This document shows, piece by piece, positions 1 to 6,695 of a stretch of DNA of 28,547 bases. Position 1 is the stretch's first letter, and each line of letters begins with the position of its first letter. Source of the stretch: an uncultured Lachnospiraceae bacterium (GTDB lineage Bacteria; Bacillota; Clostridia; Lachnospirales; Lachnospiraceae); assembly GCA_902476265.1 (NCBI GenBank), contig CABSCP010000051.1, positions 1 to 28,547 of the forward strand, read 5' to 3'. The position numbers and the translations under genes were made by a program. The notes below the pieces were generated by a model. The model did no database searches, had not been told where the DNA came from, and saw only the letters and a list, made by a program, of their open reading frames with translations.

Positions 1-51
1 GCTACGCTTTGTCGGTTATTCCTACCGTTTTGGGCGTAGAACGTGTCACAC
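1..51 (-). mobile_element. Possible 5' end of a group II intron inside virD4 (partial)
   Basis: On the minus strand the virD4 reading frame runs to the DECAN Walker B motif, then leaves family homology. At that point, reading down from position 51, the sequence is GTGTG followed by ACACG, matching the GUGYG 5' end of bacterial group II introns. The next bases can fold: CTACGC (38-33) pairs with GCGTAG (7-2), enclosing CGGT/ACCG. The frame closes at a TAG at 2-4. The next codon after DECAN in relatives is usually Ile, which would restart from the A left at position 52. Only 51 bases are visible and no intron-encoded protein can be seen, so this is an inference. Confidence 0.5.
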
Positions 52-1354
52 TATTGGCACATTCATCAATCAGGCAGCGCACATGAATCGGCAGGCGGCC
101 CCCATACACATCGTCCGCCTTCTCGCAGAGCAGGTTAAAAAGCTGGGTGTAACACATCGAGATCAGGAAGTTAAAGCTGTCGTCTGTATCGCTCATAATG
201 AGGAACAGCGCGGTTTTTCGGTCTCCCAGGGTGTCCAGTTCCAGCTCATCGTAGGAAGTAACCTCCCGCAGCTCCGCAATGTCAAACACAGCCAGCCGCG
301 CACCGCAGGAAATAAGTATGCTTTTCGCGGTCTTGCCCGCCGCCAGCTTGTACTTTTTATACTGCCGGACAGCAAAGTGGTTAGGCTTTTCTGCCTCCAG
401 TGCATCAAACATCAGATCAACGGGATTTTTGAACTCCTCATCATCTTCCCGAACCTCCATCGCGTTGATGAACTCGATAAGGGTTGAAAAATTCTGTTCC
501 TCCACCGGGGCCTCATAGTGGATATACCCAATAAGGGCGCAGTACAGCAGGGTCTCCGCCTTGACCCAGAAATCGTCCCCGGCCTTACCCTCGCCTTTGG
601 TGTTGGCTATCAGGGTCGTTACCAGCTTCAAAATATCTTTTTCCGAATGGATGTAGGAGAAGGGGTTGTAGTGCATAGATTTCTTGAAGTTGATGGTATT
701 AAGGACTTTAATCCGGTATGGCTCATAGATAATCTTCCCCTGTTTATCCTTCATCGGTTTGCCGTCCTTGCCCAGTTTGGGAGCGCCACGCTGAAGCATC
801 TTTCCACACTCTACCAGGATAGTCCCCTTGGGGTCTGTCACCACATAAGAGCTGTGCATCTGCATCAGGTTTGGCTTTAGCCAGAAGCGGGTCTTGCCGG
901 AACCAGAGCCGCCAATCACCAGAACATTTTTATTTCTGGCAGTTTTAGGGTCTTTTGGACGGCTATTCATCGTCAGACTCTCGGTTTTCGTCAGAATCAC
1001 ATTGTTCTGAAATACCGGGTCAATGTACGGAGCAATGTCTTCATGGGTCCCCCAACGGGCCGACCCATATTCCATCCCGTGGCGGTATTTCTTGGCGCTT
1101 TTGCTTTTGAGATACACCGCCAGCCGAAGCCCGCCGCCAAAGCACAGGCCCACTAACAAGTCCAGAGGATGCAGACTGGGCCAGAAACTTTGCAGCGCCA
1201 CAGGCAAGGTAGAAAAGAACGAGAGCATCTTTTGGGAGGCATCCGCACCCACGGCAATTCGCCACGCTTCACCAAAATTGGTGAAAAACAGCCCCATCAG
1301 AATGTAAGGGAGATTTAGCAAAACGAGCTTTTTGACATTCAGTTGCTTCTTCAT
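2..1354 (-). CDS. virD4: VirD4/TraG-type conjugative coupling protein, 5' part (interrupted)
   Basis: This is the type IV coupling ATPase that brings the relaxase-DNA complex to the conjugation channel at the inner membrane. Two hydrophobic segments near residues 10-30 and 62-80 form the N-terminal membrane anchor. They are followed by a Walker A motif GGSGSGKT at about 148-155 and Walker B LIDECAN near the end. Family members normally continue for 150 or more residues after DECAN, often with IGQIP. Here 16 unrelated residues and a TAG follow, so the protein as read lacks the C-terminal part of the ATPase domain. The ATG follows AAGGAGC and overlaps the stop of pcfB by 4 nt (ATGA), so the two are translationally coupled. 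The break may be an intron (see the entry at 1-51) or a true truncation. Confidence 0.9.
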   Translation of the reverse strand: MKKQLNVKKLVLLNLPYILMGLFFTNFGEAWRIAVGADASQKMLSFFSTLPVALQSFWPSLHPLDLLVGLCFGGGLRLAVYLKSKSAKKYRHGMEYGSARWGTHEDIAPYIDPVFQNNVILTKTESLTMNSRPKDPKTARNKNVLVIGGSGSGKTRFWLKPNLMQMHSSYVVTDPKGTILVECGKMLQRGAPKLGKDGKPMKDKQGKIIYEPYRIKVLNTINFKKSMHYNPFSYIHSEKDILKLVTTLIANTKGEGKAGDDFWVKAETLLYCALIGYIHYEAPVEEQNFSTLIEFINAMEVREDDEEFKNPVDLMFDALEAEKPNHFAVRQYKKYKLAAGKTAKSILISCGARLAVFDIAELREVTSYDELELDTLGDRKTALFLIMSDTDDSFNFLISMCYTQLFNLLCEKADDVYGGRLPIHVRCLIDECANSVTRSTPKTVGITDKA

Positions 1355-1851
1355 CGTTCCAGCTCCTTCCGCTTGGTGCGATCCTGGACAGCATTCTTTA
1401 CCAGTTCCTTGAACTGATTCAGCTTCGCCAGCACGGACGGGCGCTCCGATTTCTCTACTTTCTTGACCTTTTTGTTGGTGTACTCTGTAAATGCTACGGT
1501 CAGGGCATCAGCGTCACGAGCCTTGAAGAAGATCAGGTATTTGGGTGGGGAACAGCTGCGGTCTTTTTTTACCGCATAATCCACGCCATATTTCCGGGCA
1601 ATCTTCTCAAACTCCTTGATAGAGGGGTCGGTAATTTCAATATTAGAAACACCCTGGTTTTGCCCCACAAGTTGCTTGACGGTCTGTTTGCCCTGGGGTT
1701 TTACGGGAGCGTCCCGGCTTTTTTGCTTTTGCACCTTCTTTTCCTTGCGGTGGGCCATGTACTTGATAATGGCAGCCTTGAACAGCCTGCCAGTGAACTT
1801 TGTACCGCTGACAATCAGCGTTAAAGTCCTGTTCTCTACTTCTTCCTGCAT
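1351..1851 (-). CDS. pcfB: PcfB-like conjugation accessory protein (DUF3801)
   Basis: A 166-residue soluble, basic protein directly upstream of virD4. The N-terminal stretch GTKFTGRLFKAAIIKYMAH and the central FEKIARKYGVDYAVKKD region, followed by the KYLIFFKARDADALTVAF core, fit the PcfB/DUF3801 family as I remember it. Members of that family help the coupling protein and relaxase dock in conjugative plasmids and ICEs. A lysine-rich linker (about residues 34-60) and a charged C-terminus flank the core. An AAAGGAG lies 11 nt upstream of the ATG. The 4-nt overlap with virD4 and their constant pairing in this class of ICE support a joint role in substrate recruitment. Confidence 0.8.
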   Translation of the reverse strand: MQEEVENRTLTLIVSGTKFTGRLFKAAIIKYMAHRKEKKVQKQKSRDAPVKPQGKQTVKQLVGQNQGVSNIEITDPSIKEFEKIARKYGVDYAVKKDRSCSPPKYLIFFKARDADALTVAFTEYTNKKVKKVEKSERPSVLAKLNQFKELVKNAVQDRTKRKELER

Positions 1852-1899
1852 GGGACATCAACTCCTTTCTCCGTGAAAGCTTGCAGTATCGCTTTTGTA

Positions 1900-2319
1900 T
1901 CATCGCTCCATTCCCCGGCTTTTCTTTTTTACAGGCTTTTTCTCTGGTATATCGTGAATTTTCGTAAACTCATCAACTCCTTTCGCATCAAACTCTCTCA
2001 GCTTATCTAAATTAAATGCAACAACAGAATATCTGCCATATCCCGACTGTAGCTTATAGGGAAGCACTTTCCCCAATTTGTTCTCTTTGATAAAAGCCAG
2101 CAGATCTTTGCTGATGTCACCGTTAATAAAAGCCTCATTAGGTTCCAGCGAATAGGCGGGGAGGTTTACTGTCATATCGGAAAAAGGTTCCGGCCCATCT
2201 TCACTGTGGCAAATAACACCAATATAAAGGCGGTCCCCATAGGCATAACTTCCGACCTCCAGTGAAACCTTTTCTTCGCCCAGTTCCCACTTAAACGGAA
2301 CTGTTTTCTTTTCTTCCAT
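1900..2319 (-). CDS. DUF4313-like ICE protein of unknown function
   Basis: A 139-residue acidic protein with a basic tail (KKPVKKKSR). I recognise the pattern of the DUF4313 family, which recurs next to pcfB/virD4 in Firmicutes conjugative elements: a GSYAYGDRLYIGV strand pair, EPFSDMTVNLP, PNEAFING and then KLREFDAKGVDEF. No catalytic motif, signal peptide or membrane segment is visible. GGAGGAGG is placed 7 nt before the ATG. It is in the same orientation as its neighbours, with gaps of 48 nt (to pcfB) and 38 nt (to the next gene upstream), so it is probably in the same transcript. The family name is from memory and should be confirmed by profile search. Confidence 0.7.
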   Translation of the reverse strand: MEEKKTVPFKWELGEEKVSLEVGSYAYGDRLYIGVICHSEDGPEPFSDMTVNLPAYSLEPNEAFINGDISKDLLAFIKENKLGKVLPYKLQSGYGRYSVVAFNLDKLREFDAKGVDEFTKIHDIPEKKPVKKKSRGMER

Positions 2320-2357
2320 CGTTTATCCTCCTCCATTTGATTTGATTGTAGTCAATA

Positions 2358-2669
2358 TTATCGGACCGGTTCCCTGCAGTCATAAAACAGATTTCCCTGG
2401 TGGACTTTTGCGTGACTTAAAATTTTGATATGCCCATCTTCCTGATTCTCCTGGGCTTTTTTATACCCCTGTTCCGTCAGAAACAGCCGCATCCGATCCC
2501 CCTTATAACCAACTGGAGCGTTATTGGTAAGCACATCAAAAATAATCATGTGGCGAGTATTTTCGTCAAACCTCATCAGATCCATATAGTCATGGCCCTT
2601 ATAATTCTGCGCCCCGGCCTTTACCCGCATTTCCTCCATCATTTGGCCAATTGTTTTTCCCTCACTCAT
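2358..2669 (-). CDS. Small ICE protein, paralogue of the protein at 4236-4511
   Basis: A 103-residue protein whose second half (GDRMRLFLTEQGYKKAQ, then HIKILSHAKVHQGNLFYD) lines up with the protein encoded at 4236-4511 (GDEMRLFLTEDGYQAAL, then EIKIKRYARVVEGHILDF). Both have a segment before it that reads as a 'frpN..M-F-VL' strand, here ENTRHMIIFDVLTNNAPVG. They appear to be copies of one small fold. I think the family may be catalogued as DUF5720, but I am not sure. AAAGGAGG lies 8 nt before the ATG, and the gene overlaps the end of the DUF7768-like gene by 8 nt, so translation is coupled. No function is assigned. Confidence 0.75.
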   Translation of the reverse strand: MSEGKTIGQMMEEMRVKAGAQNYKGHDYMDLMRFDENTRHMIIFDVLTNNAPVGYKGDRMRLFLTEQGYKKAQENQEDGHIKILSHAKVHQGNLFYDCREPVR

Positions 2670-3030
2670 AATGCTGTCCTCCTTTCCCAGTGTTCCGTCC
2701 CTGGCCCTTCACAGTGAGGATGCCGTCCAGGGTGGTGGCGGTAATCCGCAGACGCTCGGCGGTGGCGATGTCGTTTTTCATGGTCTCGTCGATGCTGTGG
2801 CCGCAGACCACCAGCACATGAGAACGGCGAAGGTAATCCCGCGCCATATCCAAGCCGTCCTTGTGTTCCTGGGGAATCTCATCTTTCAGAAAGGTAGACA
2901 GGAACAGCACCGGGCAGACCGGTGAATATCCGGCGTCATACACCTGGCGGCAGTAACTGGCGGCATTCTCTGCATTCTCATACTGTCTGCTACTCCAAGG
3001 AGCTGTGATGTAAGCAAGAGGTCGTTTCAT
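2662..3030 (-). CDS. DUF7768/DUF4406-like protein (nucleoside deoxyribosyltransferase-like fold)
   Basis: A 122-residue protein beginning MKRPLAYITAPWSS. The order YITAPWSS - YCRQVYDAGYSPVCPVLFLSTFL - IPQEHKDGLDMARDYLRRSHVLVVCG - KNDIATAERLRITATTLDGIL is typical of a family found repeatedly in ICE replication/partition modules (DUF7768, formerly within DUF4406). The arrangement resembles nucleoside 2-deoxyribosyltransferases, but I cannot show activity. The ATG at 3030 is preferred because AGAAAGGA precedes it; the longer frame up to 3147 runs into the replication gene. A short CCCGG/CCGGG hairpin at 3046-3060 lies just upstream. Confidence 0.75.
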   Translation of the reverse strand: MKRPLAYITAPWSSRQYENAENAASYCRQVYDAGYSPVCPVLFLSTFLKDEIPQEHKDGLDMARDYLRRSHVLVVCGHSIDETMKNDIATAERLRITATTLDGILTVKGQGRNTGKGGQHYE

Positions 3031-3076
3031 GGCAAAATCCTTTCTCCCGGCCTTTCCGGGCAGCAAAAACGGCTGT

Positions 3077-3955
3077 TTACCAGCCGCCTGCATACATATC
3101 GTGATTGACCTGTGAGGTGTAGTGGTTGTTGATCGTGGTGGGTGCATTGAACAGCACCGTCAGCAGATATTGCTTCATATTGCGGATTTCCGTGGTGTTT
3201 TTCTTCAAGCTGTCCATGACAAACTCAATATGTGAGCTGTCCAGTTTTAAAAAACGGGAACGGACCACCTCATGGGGAAAGTCGCTGCCAGCGATCCGGG
3301 TGATCTTGCGCTTGGCGCAGACAGTCTCCACAATCAGCTCCACGATCTCCTCCAAATCCTCACAGTAGGTTCCAAACCGCTGTTTAAGAAAATCATATTC
3401 GATGTTTTCCAGAATCAAATCCCGATAGTTCTCCATCTCTGCAAGAGACATCGCATCCCGTCCTTTCCGTTCCGGAGGTCTTACCGCCGCTGTTTCCCGG
3501 AAAGGAATGGAATCGGTACTCGATCCATCTGTAATTGTTTTTTGAGTATTTAATTTCTCTATATTTAATTCTGCGGGCTTTTCCGTATCCGGTTTATCCA
3601 GATACGGGTTTTCCGTACCTGGCGGAGCCGTATCTGGCTGGGGCGTATCCGGCTGCTTGGCCTGGGGCTGTTCATAGATCACATACTCCGTGTCACTGAT
3701 GCGTCCATAACGGTCGCGTAGCTGGTGACGCACGATATAACCGGCAGACTCCAGTTCCCGCAGCGCCCCACCGATTGCATCCACACCTTCCTTACAGATT
3801 TTCGCAAGGCCACGGGTGGTATAGTTCCAGTCATCCGGCAGGGACAGCATCATGGAAAGCAGTCCTTTTGCTTTCAGGGACAATTTTTCGTTACGCAGGT
3901 GGTGATTACTCATCACTGTATAATCACGGGTTCTTTCAATCCGAAAGACCGCCAT
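3077..3955 (-). CDS. Replication initiator / DUF6017-type winged-helix protein of the ICE
   Basis: A 292-residue protein. Residues about 1-95 (MAVFRIERTRDYTVMSNHHLR, LSLKAKGLLSMMLSLPDDW, TTRGLAKICKEGVDAIG) form the winged-helix part seen in RepA_N-like replication proteins and DnaD-type initiators of ICEs. A Pro/Gln/Thr-rich linker follows (about 113-170), then a C-terminal helical domain (NYRDLILENIEYDFL to LFNAPTTINNHYTSQ) that I place in DUF6017. The role is probably replication of the excised circle. The start at 3955 has GAGAGGAG 8 nt upstream; an in-frame extension to 3994 runs into a terminator and is rejected. A transcription terminator sits directly upstream (3984-4018). Confidence 0.75.
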   Translation of the reverse strand: MAVFRIERTRDYTVMSNHHLRNEKLSLKAKGLLSMMLSLPDDWNYTTRGLAKICKEGVDAIGGALRELESAGYIVRHQLRDRYGRISDTEYVIYEQPQAKQPDTPQPDTAPPGTENPYLDKPDTEKPAELNIEKLNTQKTITDGSSTDSIPFRETAAVRPPERKGRDAMSLAEMENYRDLILENIEYDFLKQRFGTYCEDLEEIVELIVETVCAKRKITRIAGSDFPHEVVRSRFLKLDSSHIEFVMDSLKKNTTEIRNMKQYLLTVLFNAPTTINNHYTSQVNHDMYAGGW

Positions 3956-3983
3956 TGACTTCACTCCTCTCATCTCAGGGCAT

Positions 3984-4018
3984 AAAAAAACCACAATCTT
4001 TCATAAAAAAGACTGTGG
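3984..4018 (-). terminator. Intrinsic terminator/attenuator in front of the replication gene
   Basis: On the minus strand a 10-bp stem (4018-4009 with 4000-3991, one G-U pair) is followed by seven U residues at 3990-3984. It lies between the stop of the 61-residue protein and the start of the replication gene 28 nt further on. Transcription from parA-parB would have to pass it to reach replication and transfer genes. Confidence 0.8.
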
Positions 4019-4021
4019 CGT

Positions 4022-4207
4022 TCAGCTGTTCTTCATGTGCTTCCGGGGCCGGTATGGACGCTTCGGCATCAATGGCTGGTCGAACAGCGATCTATGCTCC
4101 GAAAACGGGAGAGTCTGCAAAATCCGGTCAATATCTGTGGATTCCATATCATGCTGGGACTGACATTTTTCCTGAATTGCATTTTTAATGCTCTGGACAG
4201 TACACAT
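4022..4207 (-). CDS. Small hypothetical ICE protein (61 aa)
   Basis: The peptide starts MCTVQSIKNAIQEKCQ and ends with a basic, proline-containing tail (MPKRPYRPRKHMKNS). I do not recognise a family. An AAAGGA six nt upstream of the ATG at 4207 favours that start; another ATG two codons upstream (4213) is possible. The gene lies between the parB-linked small protein (22-28 nt gap) and the terminator before the replication gene, in the same orientation. The basic tail could bind nucleic acid, but that is a guess. Confidence 0.5.
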   Translation of the reverse strand: MCTVQSIKNAIQEKCQSQHDMESTDIDRILQTLPFSEHRSLFDQPLMPKRPYRPRKHMKNS

Positions 4208-4235
4208 ATTCATTCCTTTCCTTTCGTGGGGTTAT

Positions 4236-4511
4236 TTACAAATGACGCTTCTTTTTGGGCTTAAAATCGAGGATATGTCCCTCAACGACACGGGCATACC
4301 TCTTAATTTTGATTTCCCGGCGCTGCTGGCTGGCAAGGGCAGCTTGATACCCGTCCTCTGTAAGAAACAGCCGCATTTCATCACCGGGGCTACCGTAGAC
4401 GGTGCGGGGGCGCAGGACACTAAATTCGACCATCCAATGGATGTTATCCCGGAAACGCTCCACGGCGAGAATGTTGTGTCCTTTTAATTCCCTGGCTGCT
4501 ATATCTCTCAT
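4236..4511 (-). CDS. Small ICE protein, paralogue of the protein at 2358-2669
   Basis: A 91-residue protein, MRDIAARELKGHNILAVERF at the start, followed by a GDEMRLFLTEDGYQAAL core and a very basic C-terminus (KPKKKRHL). The core is shared with the protein encoded at 2358-2669. AAAGGAG lies 6 nt before the ATG. It follows parB by 12 nt and is certainly in the parAB transcript. The family may be DUF5720 (from memory, uncertain). The basic tail and its place beside parB suggest a nucleoprotein role, which is inference only. Confidence 0.75.
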   Translation of the reverse strand: MRDIAARELKGHNILAVERFRDNIHWMVEFSVLRPRTVYGSPGDEMRLFLTEDGYQAALASQQRREIKIKRYARVVEGHILDFKPKKKRHL

Positions 4512-4523
4512 AGGCGGCTCCTT

Positions 4524-5459
4524 TCATCGTTCTTGATCTCTCTGGCGCTTGCGCTGCCATGCCTCCAACAGCTTAATAATGGTCTCCTGCATCCGTTGGG
4601 GTGTATAGCTCTTGGGAAAATACTTCCGCAGGGTGTCGGAGGTAAACGTCACCTTATCCAGATCGCTTTTCTTCTCCTCACCCATGATGGCGCGCATCAC
4701 ATCAATGGACAGATGTCCCTCCTGGCTGAATTTTTTGAGCCGCTGGGCTTGGGAAAGGGAAGGGGTAGCCTGTTCGCTGTCCATTGCATCCAGAAGCTGA
4801 ACCTGTTCCTCCGGTTTCAAAAAGGACAGTTCATAGGCCGGATTGAGGGCGATTTTCTTCTCATCTACCATATCCAGAAGTTCGGGGATCAGCTCGGTCA
4901 GGCGAATATAACGAAAAATTTGATTTTTACTCTGACCGACCTGTTCAGCCAGTAACTCGCTGGATTTCTTTCCAGCAGACTTGTTCCCAACTTGGGAACA
5001 AGTTAAATCCACACGTTCACCCTGATGTTTCATAGCCTCCAATTTCATCTTGTAGGCAAAGGCCCTCTCACTTGGGAGCAGGCTTTCCCGCTGCAAATTG
5101 CTGTCAACCATGATAATAGTGGCGGCATCATCGTCCAAATCCCGGACAATGACCGGCATAGTCTCTTTCTCTGCCAGCTCGCTGGCCCGGTGTCGCCTGT
5201 GTCCGGCTACCAGTTCATAACCCCCATTAGGGTCCGGGCGGGCAATCGCCGGAACCAGTACTCCATACTGCCGGATGCTGTCGGCGGTCTCCATCATGGC
5301 CTCGTCATCCTTGACTTTGAATGGATGATTTTGAAAGGGGTGGAGTTCAGACAGCGGTAGTTCCACGACTCTTTCCCGCTGGGCATCGGCACGGCTTTCC
5401 TCGGTGGAAAACAGATCATCTACCGATACCAGCTCTACTTTTTTCGCGCTGCTTTTCAA
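4524..5459 (-). CDS. parB: ParB/Spo0J-family partition protein
   Basis: A 311-residue DNA-binding partition protein. Residues 33-110 form the ParB N-terminal domain with GHRRHRA at 86-92, the arginine motif that binds CTP in characterised ParBs. Then comes a helix-turn-helix region at about 155-185 (SSELLAEQVGQSKNQIFRYI) and a basic coiled C-terminus. It would load at a parS-like site and work with ParA to segregate the excised element. The start is a TTG at 5459 with GGAGG 9 nt upstream; the gene then overlaps the end of parA by 44 nt. The only nearby ATG is in the parA frame, so the TTG start is well supported. Confidence 0.92.
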   Translation of the reverse strand: MKSSAKKVELVSVDDLFSTEESRADAQRERVVELPLSELHPFQNHPFKVKDDEAMMETADSIRQYGVLVPAIARPDPNGGYELVAGHRRHRASELAEKETMPVIVRDLDDDAATIIMVDSNLQRESLLPSERAFAYKMKLEAMKHQGERVDLTCSQVGNKSAGKKSSELLAEQVGQSKNQIFRYIRLTELIPELLDMVDEKKIALNPAYELSFLKPEEQVQLLDAMDSEQATPSLSQAQRLKKFSQEGHLSIDVMRAIMGEEKKSDLDKVTFTSDTLRKYFPKSYTPQRMQETIIKLLEAWQRKRQRDQER

Positions 5460-6237
5460 GTTTCATCACCTCCTGCGTCAGATTTTTGTAGCCCTCCGCA
5501 ACCTTGCCGCCTGGGTCATGGGCAAAAATACTCTTGCCCTCGGCGCTGATCTCTTTGGCCCGGACAGAATGGGGAATCTCGGTGGCGAACACTTTGATTT
5601 TACTGCCATAGGTCTCCCGCAGCAGGGCGGAAATCTCTTTTGCGAAATTGGTTCGGTTATCCACCATCGTCAGCAGGATACCGTCGATCTGGAGCTTGGG
5701 GTTAATCTGCCGCTTGACCTTATTCACTGTGGAGAGCAGCTGTTCCAACCCTTTGGCGGGAAGATACTCCGCCTGAACGGGGATTATGATCCTGTTCGCA
5801 GCGGCCAGAGCATTGACCGTGAGCATACCAAGAGAAGGCTGGCAGTCAATCAGGATATGGGAGTATTGCCCCTTCAGCGTGTCCAGGTATTGCCGTAGGA
5901 TGGTCTCTCGGCTCATGGCGTTCACCAACGACACCTCCATACCGGATAGCTGAATGTCAGCAGGCATCAGGTCCACGCCCTCCGGGTGATGCAGGATGCC
6001 CTCTCCGGGGCGAATCGGCTGATCGGTCAGGATACGGCCCATCGCATCTGAGAGCGTAAAGGGCAGCTTGTCAGGCTGGGGATGTCCCAGGCTGATGGTA
6101 AGGCTGCCTTGTGGGTCCCCGTCGATCAGCAGCACCTTTCGCCCAGCCTGCGCCAGCCCTATCCCTAAGTTCGCACAGGTCGTTGTCTTGCCAACACCGC
6201 CTTTCTGGTTTGCGATGGCGATGATTTGCGTGTTCAT
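5416..6237 (-). CDS. parA: ParA-family partition ATPase
   Basis: A 273-residue P-loop ATPase beginning MNTQIIAIANQ with the deviant Walker A KGGVGKTT at 12-19 (signature lysine present), VLLIDGDPQGS next and ILIDCQPSLG as Walker B. It is the Soj/ParA type without an N-terminal DNA-binding extension. With ParB it is expected to distribute the circular ICE intermediate at cell division and stabilise it. The start at 6237 has GAGGTGAAG directly upstream; the frame can be extended to 6339 but that runs through a terminator hairpin. It is the first gene of the module, next to the chromosomal junction, and its leader carries two terminators. Confidence 0.93.
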   Translation of the reverse strand: MNTQIIAIANQKGGVGKTTTCANLGIGLAQAGRKVLLIDGDPQGSLTISLGHPQPDKLPFTLSDAMGRILTDQPIRPGEGILHHPEGVDLMPADIQLSGMEVSLVNAMSRETILRQYLDTLKGQYSHILIDCQPSLGMLTVNALAAANRIIIPVQAEYLPAKGLEQLLSTVNKVKRQINPKLQIDGILLTMVDNRTNFAKEISALLRETYGSKIKVFATEIPHSVRAKEISAEGKSIFAHDPGGKVAEGYKNLTQEVMKLEKQREKSRAGIGR

Positions 6238-6282
6238 GGACTTCACCTCATTTCTGAATGTTAATATTTCTTCTGGAAATAG

Positions 6283-6317
6283 AAAAAGCCGCCACTTCAA
6301 AAATGAAAAGTGACGGC
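6283..6317 (-). terminator. Terminator hairpin in the parA leader (proximal)
   Basis: On the minus strand a 10-bp stem (6317-6308 with 6297-6288, one G-U) is followed by U5CU at 6287-6281. It lies 46 nt upstream of the parA ATG, inside what should be the parA 5' leader. Confidence 0.7.
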
Positions 6318-6338
6318 TCTTTCTAATCCCGGAAAGCA

Positions 6339-6365
6339 AAAAGCGCCCAGCATAAAAACTGAGCG
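6339..6365 (-). terminator. Terminator-like hairpin in the parA leader (distal)
   Basis: On the minus strand CGCTCAG (6365-6359) pairs with CTGGGCG (6350-6344), including one G-U, and is followed by CTTTTTG. It sits immediately after the predicted transcription start and ahead of the proximal terminator. Confidence 0.5.
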
Positions 6366-6377
6366 TCCGGCATTAAA

Positions 6378-6406
6378 TTTATTCTGTTTTATTCAAATTA
6401 GGTCAA
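6378..6406 (-). promoter_or_regulatory. Candidate promoter of the parA-parB operon
   Basis: On the minus strand TTGACC (6406-6401) and AATAAA (6383-6378) are separated by 17 bp. The -10 is only 4/6. The -35 overlaps one copy of a 22-bp direct repeat, so a protein binding the repeat could control this promoter. Confidence 0.4.
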
Positions 6407-6613
6407 ATCATCTCAAACTCACCAAACGAAAAACGCACTCGGAAAGGGCAGTAAAACCACCTCTTCAAACGGCAAAAATCGGCCTGCGGTTATCCTATTT
6501 GGTAACCACTTGGCCCTCATTTTGCCTCTTTTTTTGCCGGTTATCCTATTGGTAACCACTAAAAATTGGGTGAAAATGGGTTCCGTTATGCCAAATCAGG
6601 TCAAACCATATCA
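6394..6613. repeat. Pair of 22-bp direct repeats flanking the parA upstream region
   Basis: Positions 6394-6415 and 6592-6613 match at 19 of 22 bases, with the common core AGGTCAAA. They flank a second repeat pair. They could be binding sites of the integrase/excisionase, a replication protein or a regulator; the spacing of 198 bp leaves this open. Confidence 0.7.
6487..6560. repeat. Two copies of a 23-24 bp palindromic repeat
   Basis: Positions 6487-6510 and 6538-6560 are identical except for one extra T (CGGTTATCC ... GGTAACCACT). Each is an imperfect palindrome, GGTTAYC facing GGTAACC. The copies are 51 bp apart, close to five helical turns, as expected for cooperative protein sites such as ParB (parS-like), replication or repressor operators. 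Confidence 0.75.
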
Positions 6614-6630
6614 GCGCTTTTGGGCGTAGG

Positions 6631-6664
6631 AAAAGCCCGGAAAACCTTGATTTTCCGGGCTTTT
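6631..6664 (-). terminator. Terminator downstream of rpsI (bidirectional)
   Basis: A perfect 14-bp inverted repeat, AAAAGCCCGGAAAA against TTTTCCGGGCTTTT, with a 6-nt loop. It has an A/T run on both sides, so it can act in both directions. It lies 32 nt past the rpsI stop and probably ends the rplM-rpsI transcript. Whether it belongs to the chromosome or to the ICE end cannot be decided from one junction. Confidence 0.88.
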
Positions 6665-6695
6665 GTAAACCTTTTAATACGCTCCCGCCAGCCGA

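Larger units (their letters stand above)
1..6630. mobile_element. One end of an integrative conjugative element (ICE), partial
   Basis: All minus-strand genes here belong to the partition, replication and coupling module known from Firmicutes VirD4-type ICEs: parA, parB, a DUF6017-type replication protein, small DUF proteins, pcfB and virD4. At 6696 the content changes abruptly to the conserved gene rpsI. The 3' end of rpsI is, from memory, a documented integration site for ICEs in streptococci, so insertion there is a reasonable inference. The right boundary is not defined; it should lie between about 6613 and the last codons of rpsI. The other end, the integrase, the relaxase and most of the type IV secretion genes are outside the window. 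Confidence 0.85.

Noticed and set aside
3956..3994. Extended N-terminus of the ICE replication protein
   Set aside because: The added codons run into the terminator hairpin. The internal ATG at 3955 has a proper binding site and the family-typical MAVFR start.
6238..6339. Extended N-terminus of ParA
   Set aside because: The extension covers a terminator hairpin and is not like any ParA start; the ATG at 6237 has GAGGTG directly upstream.
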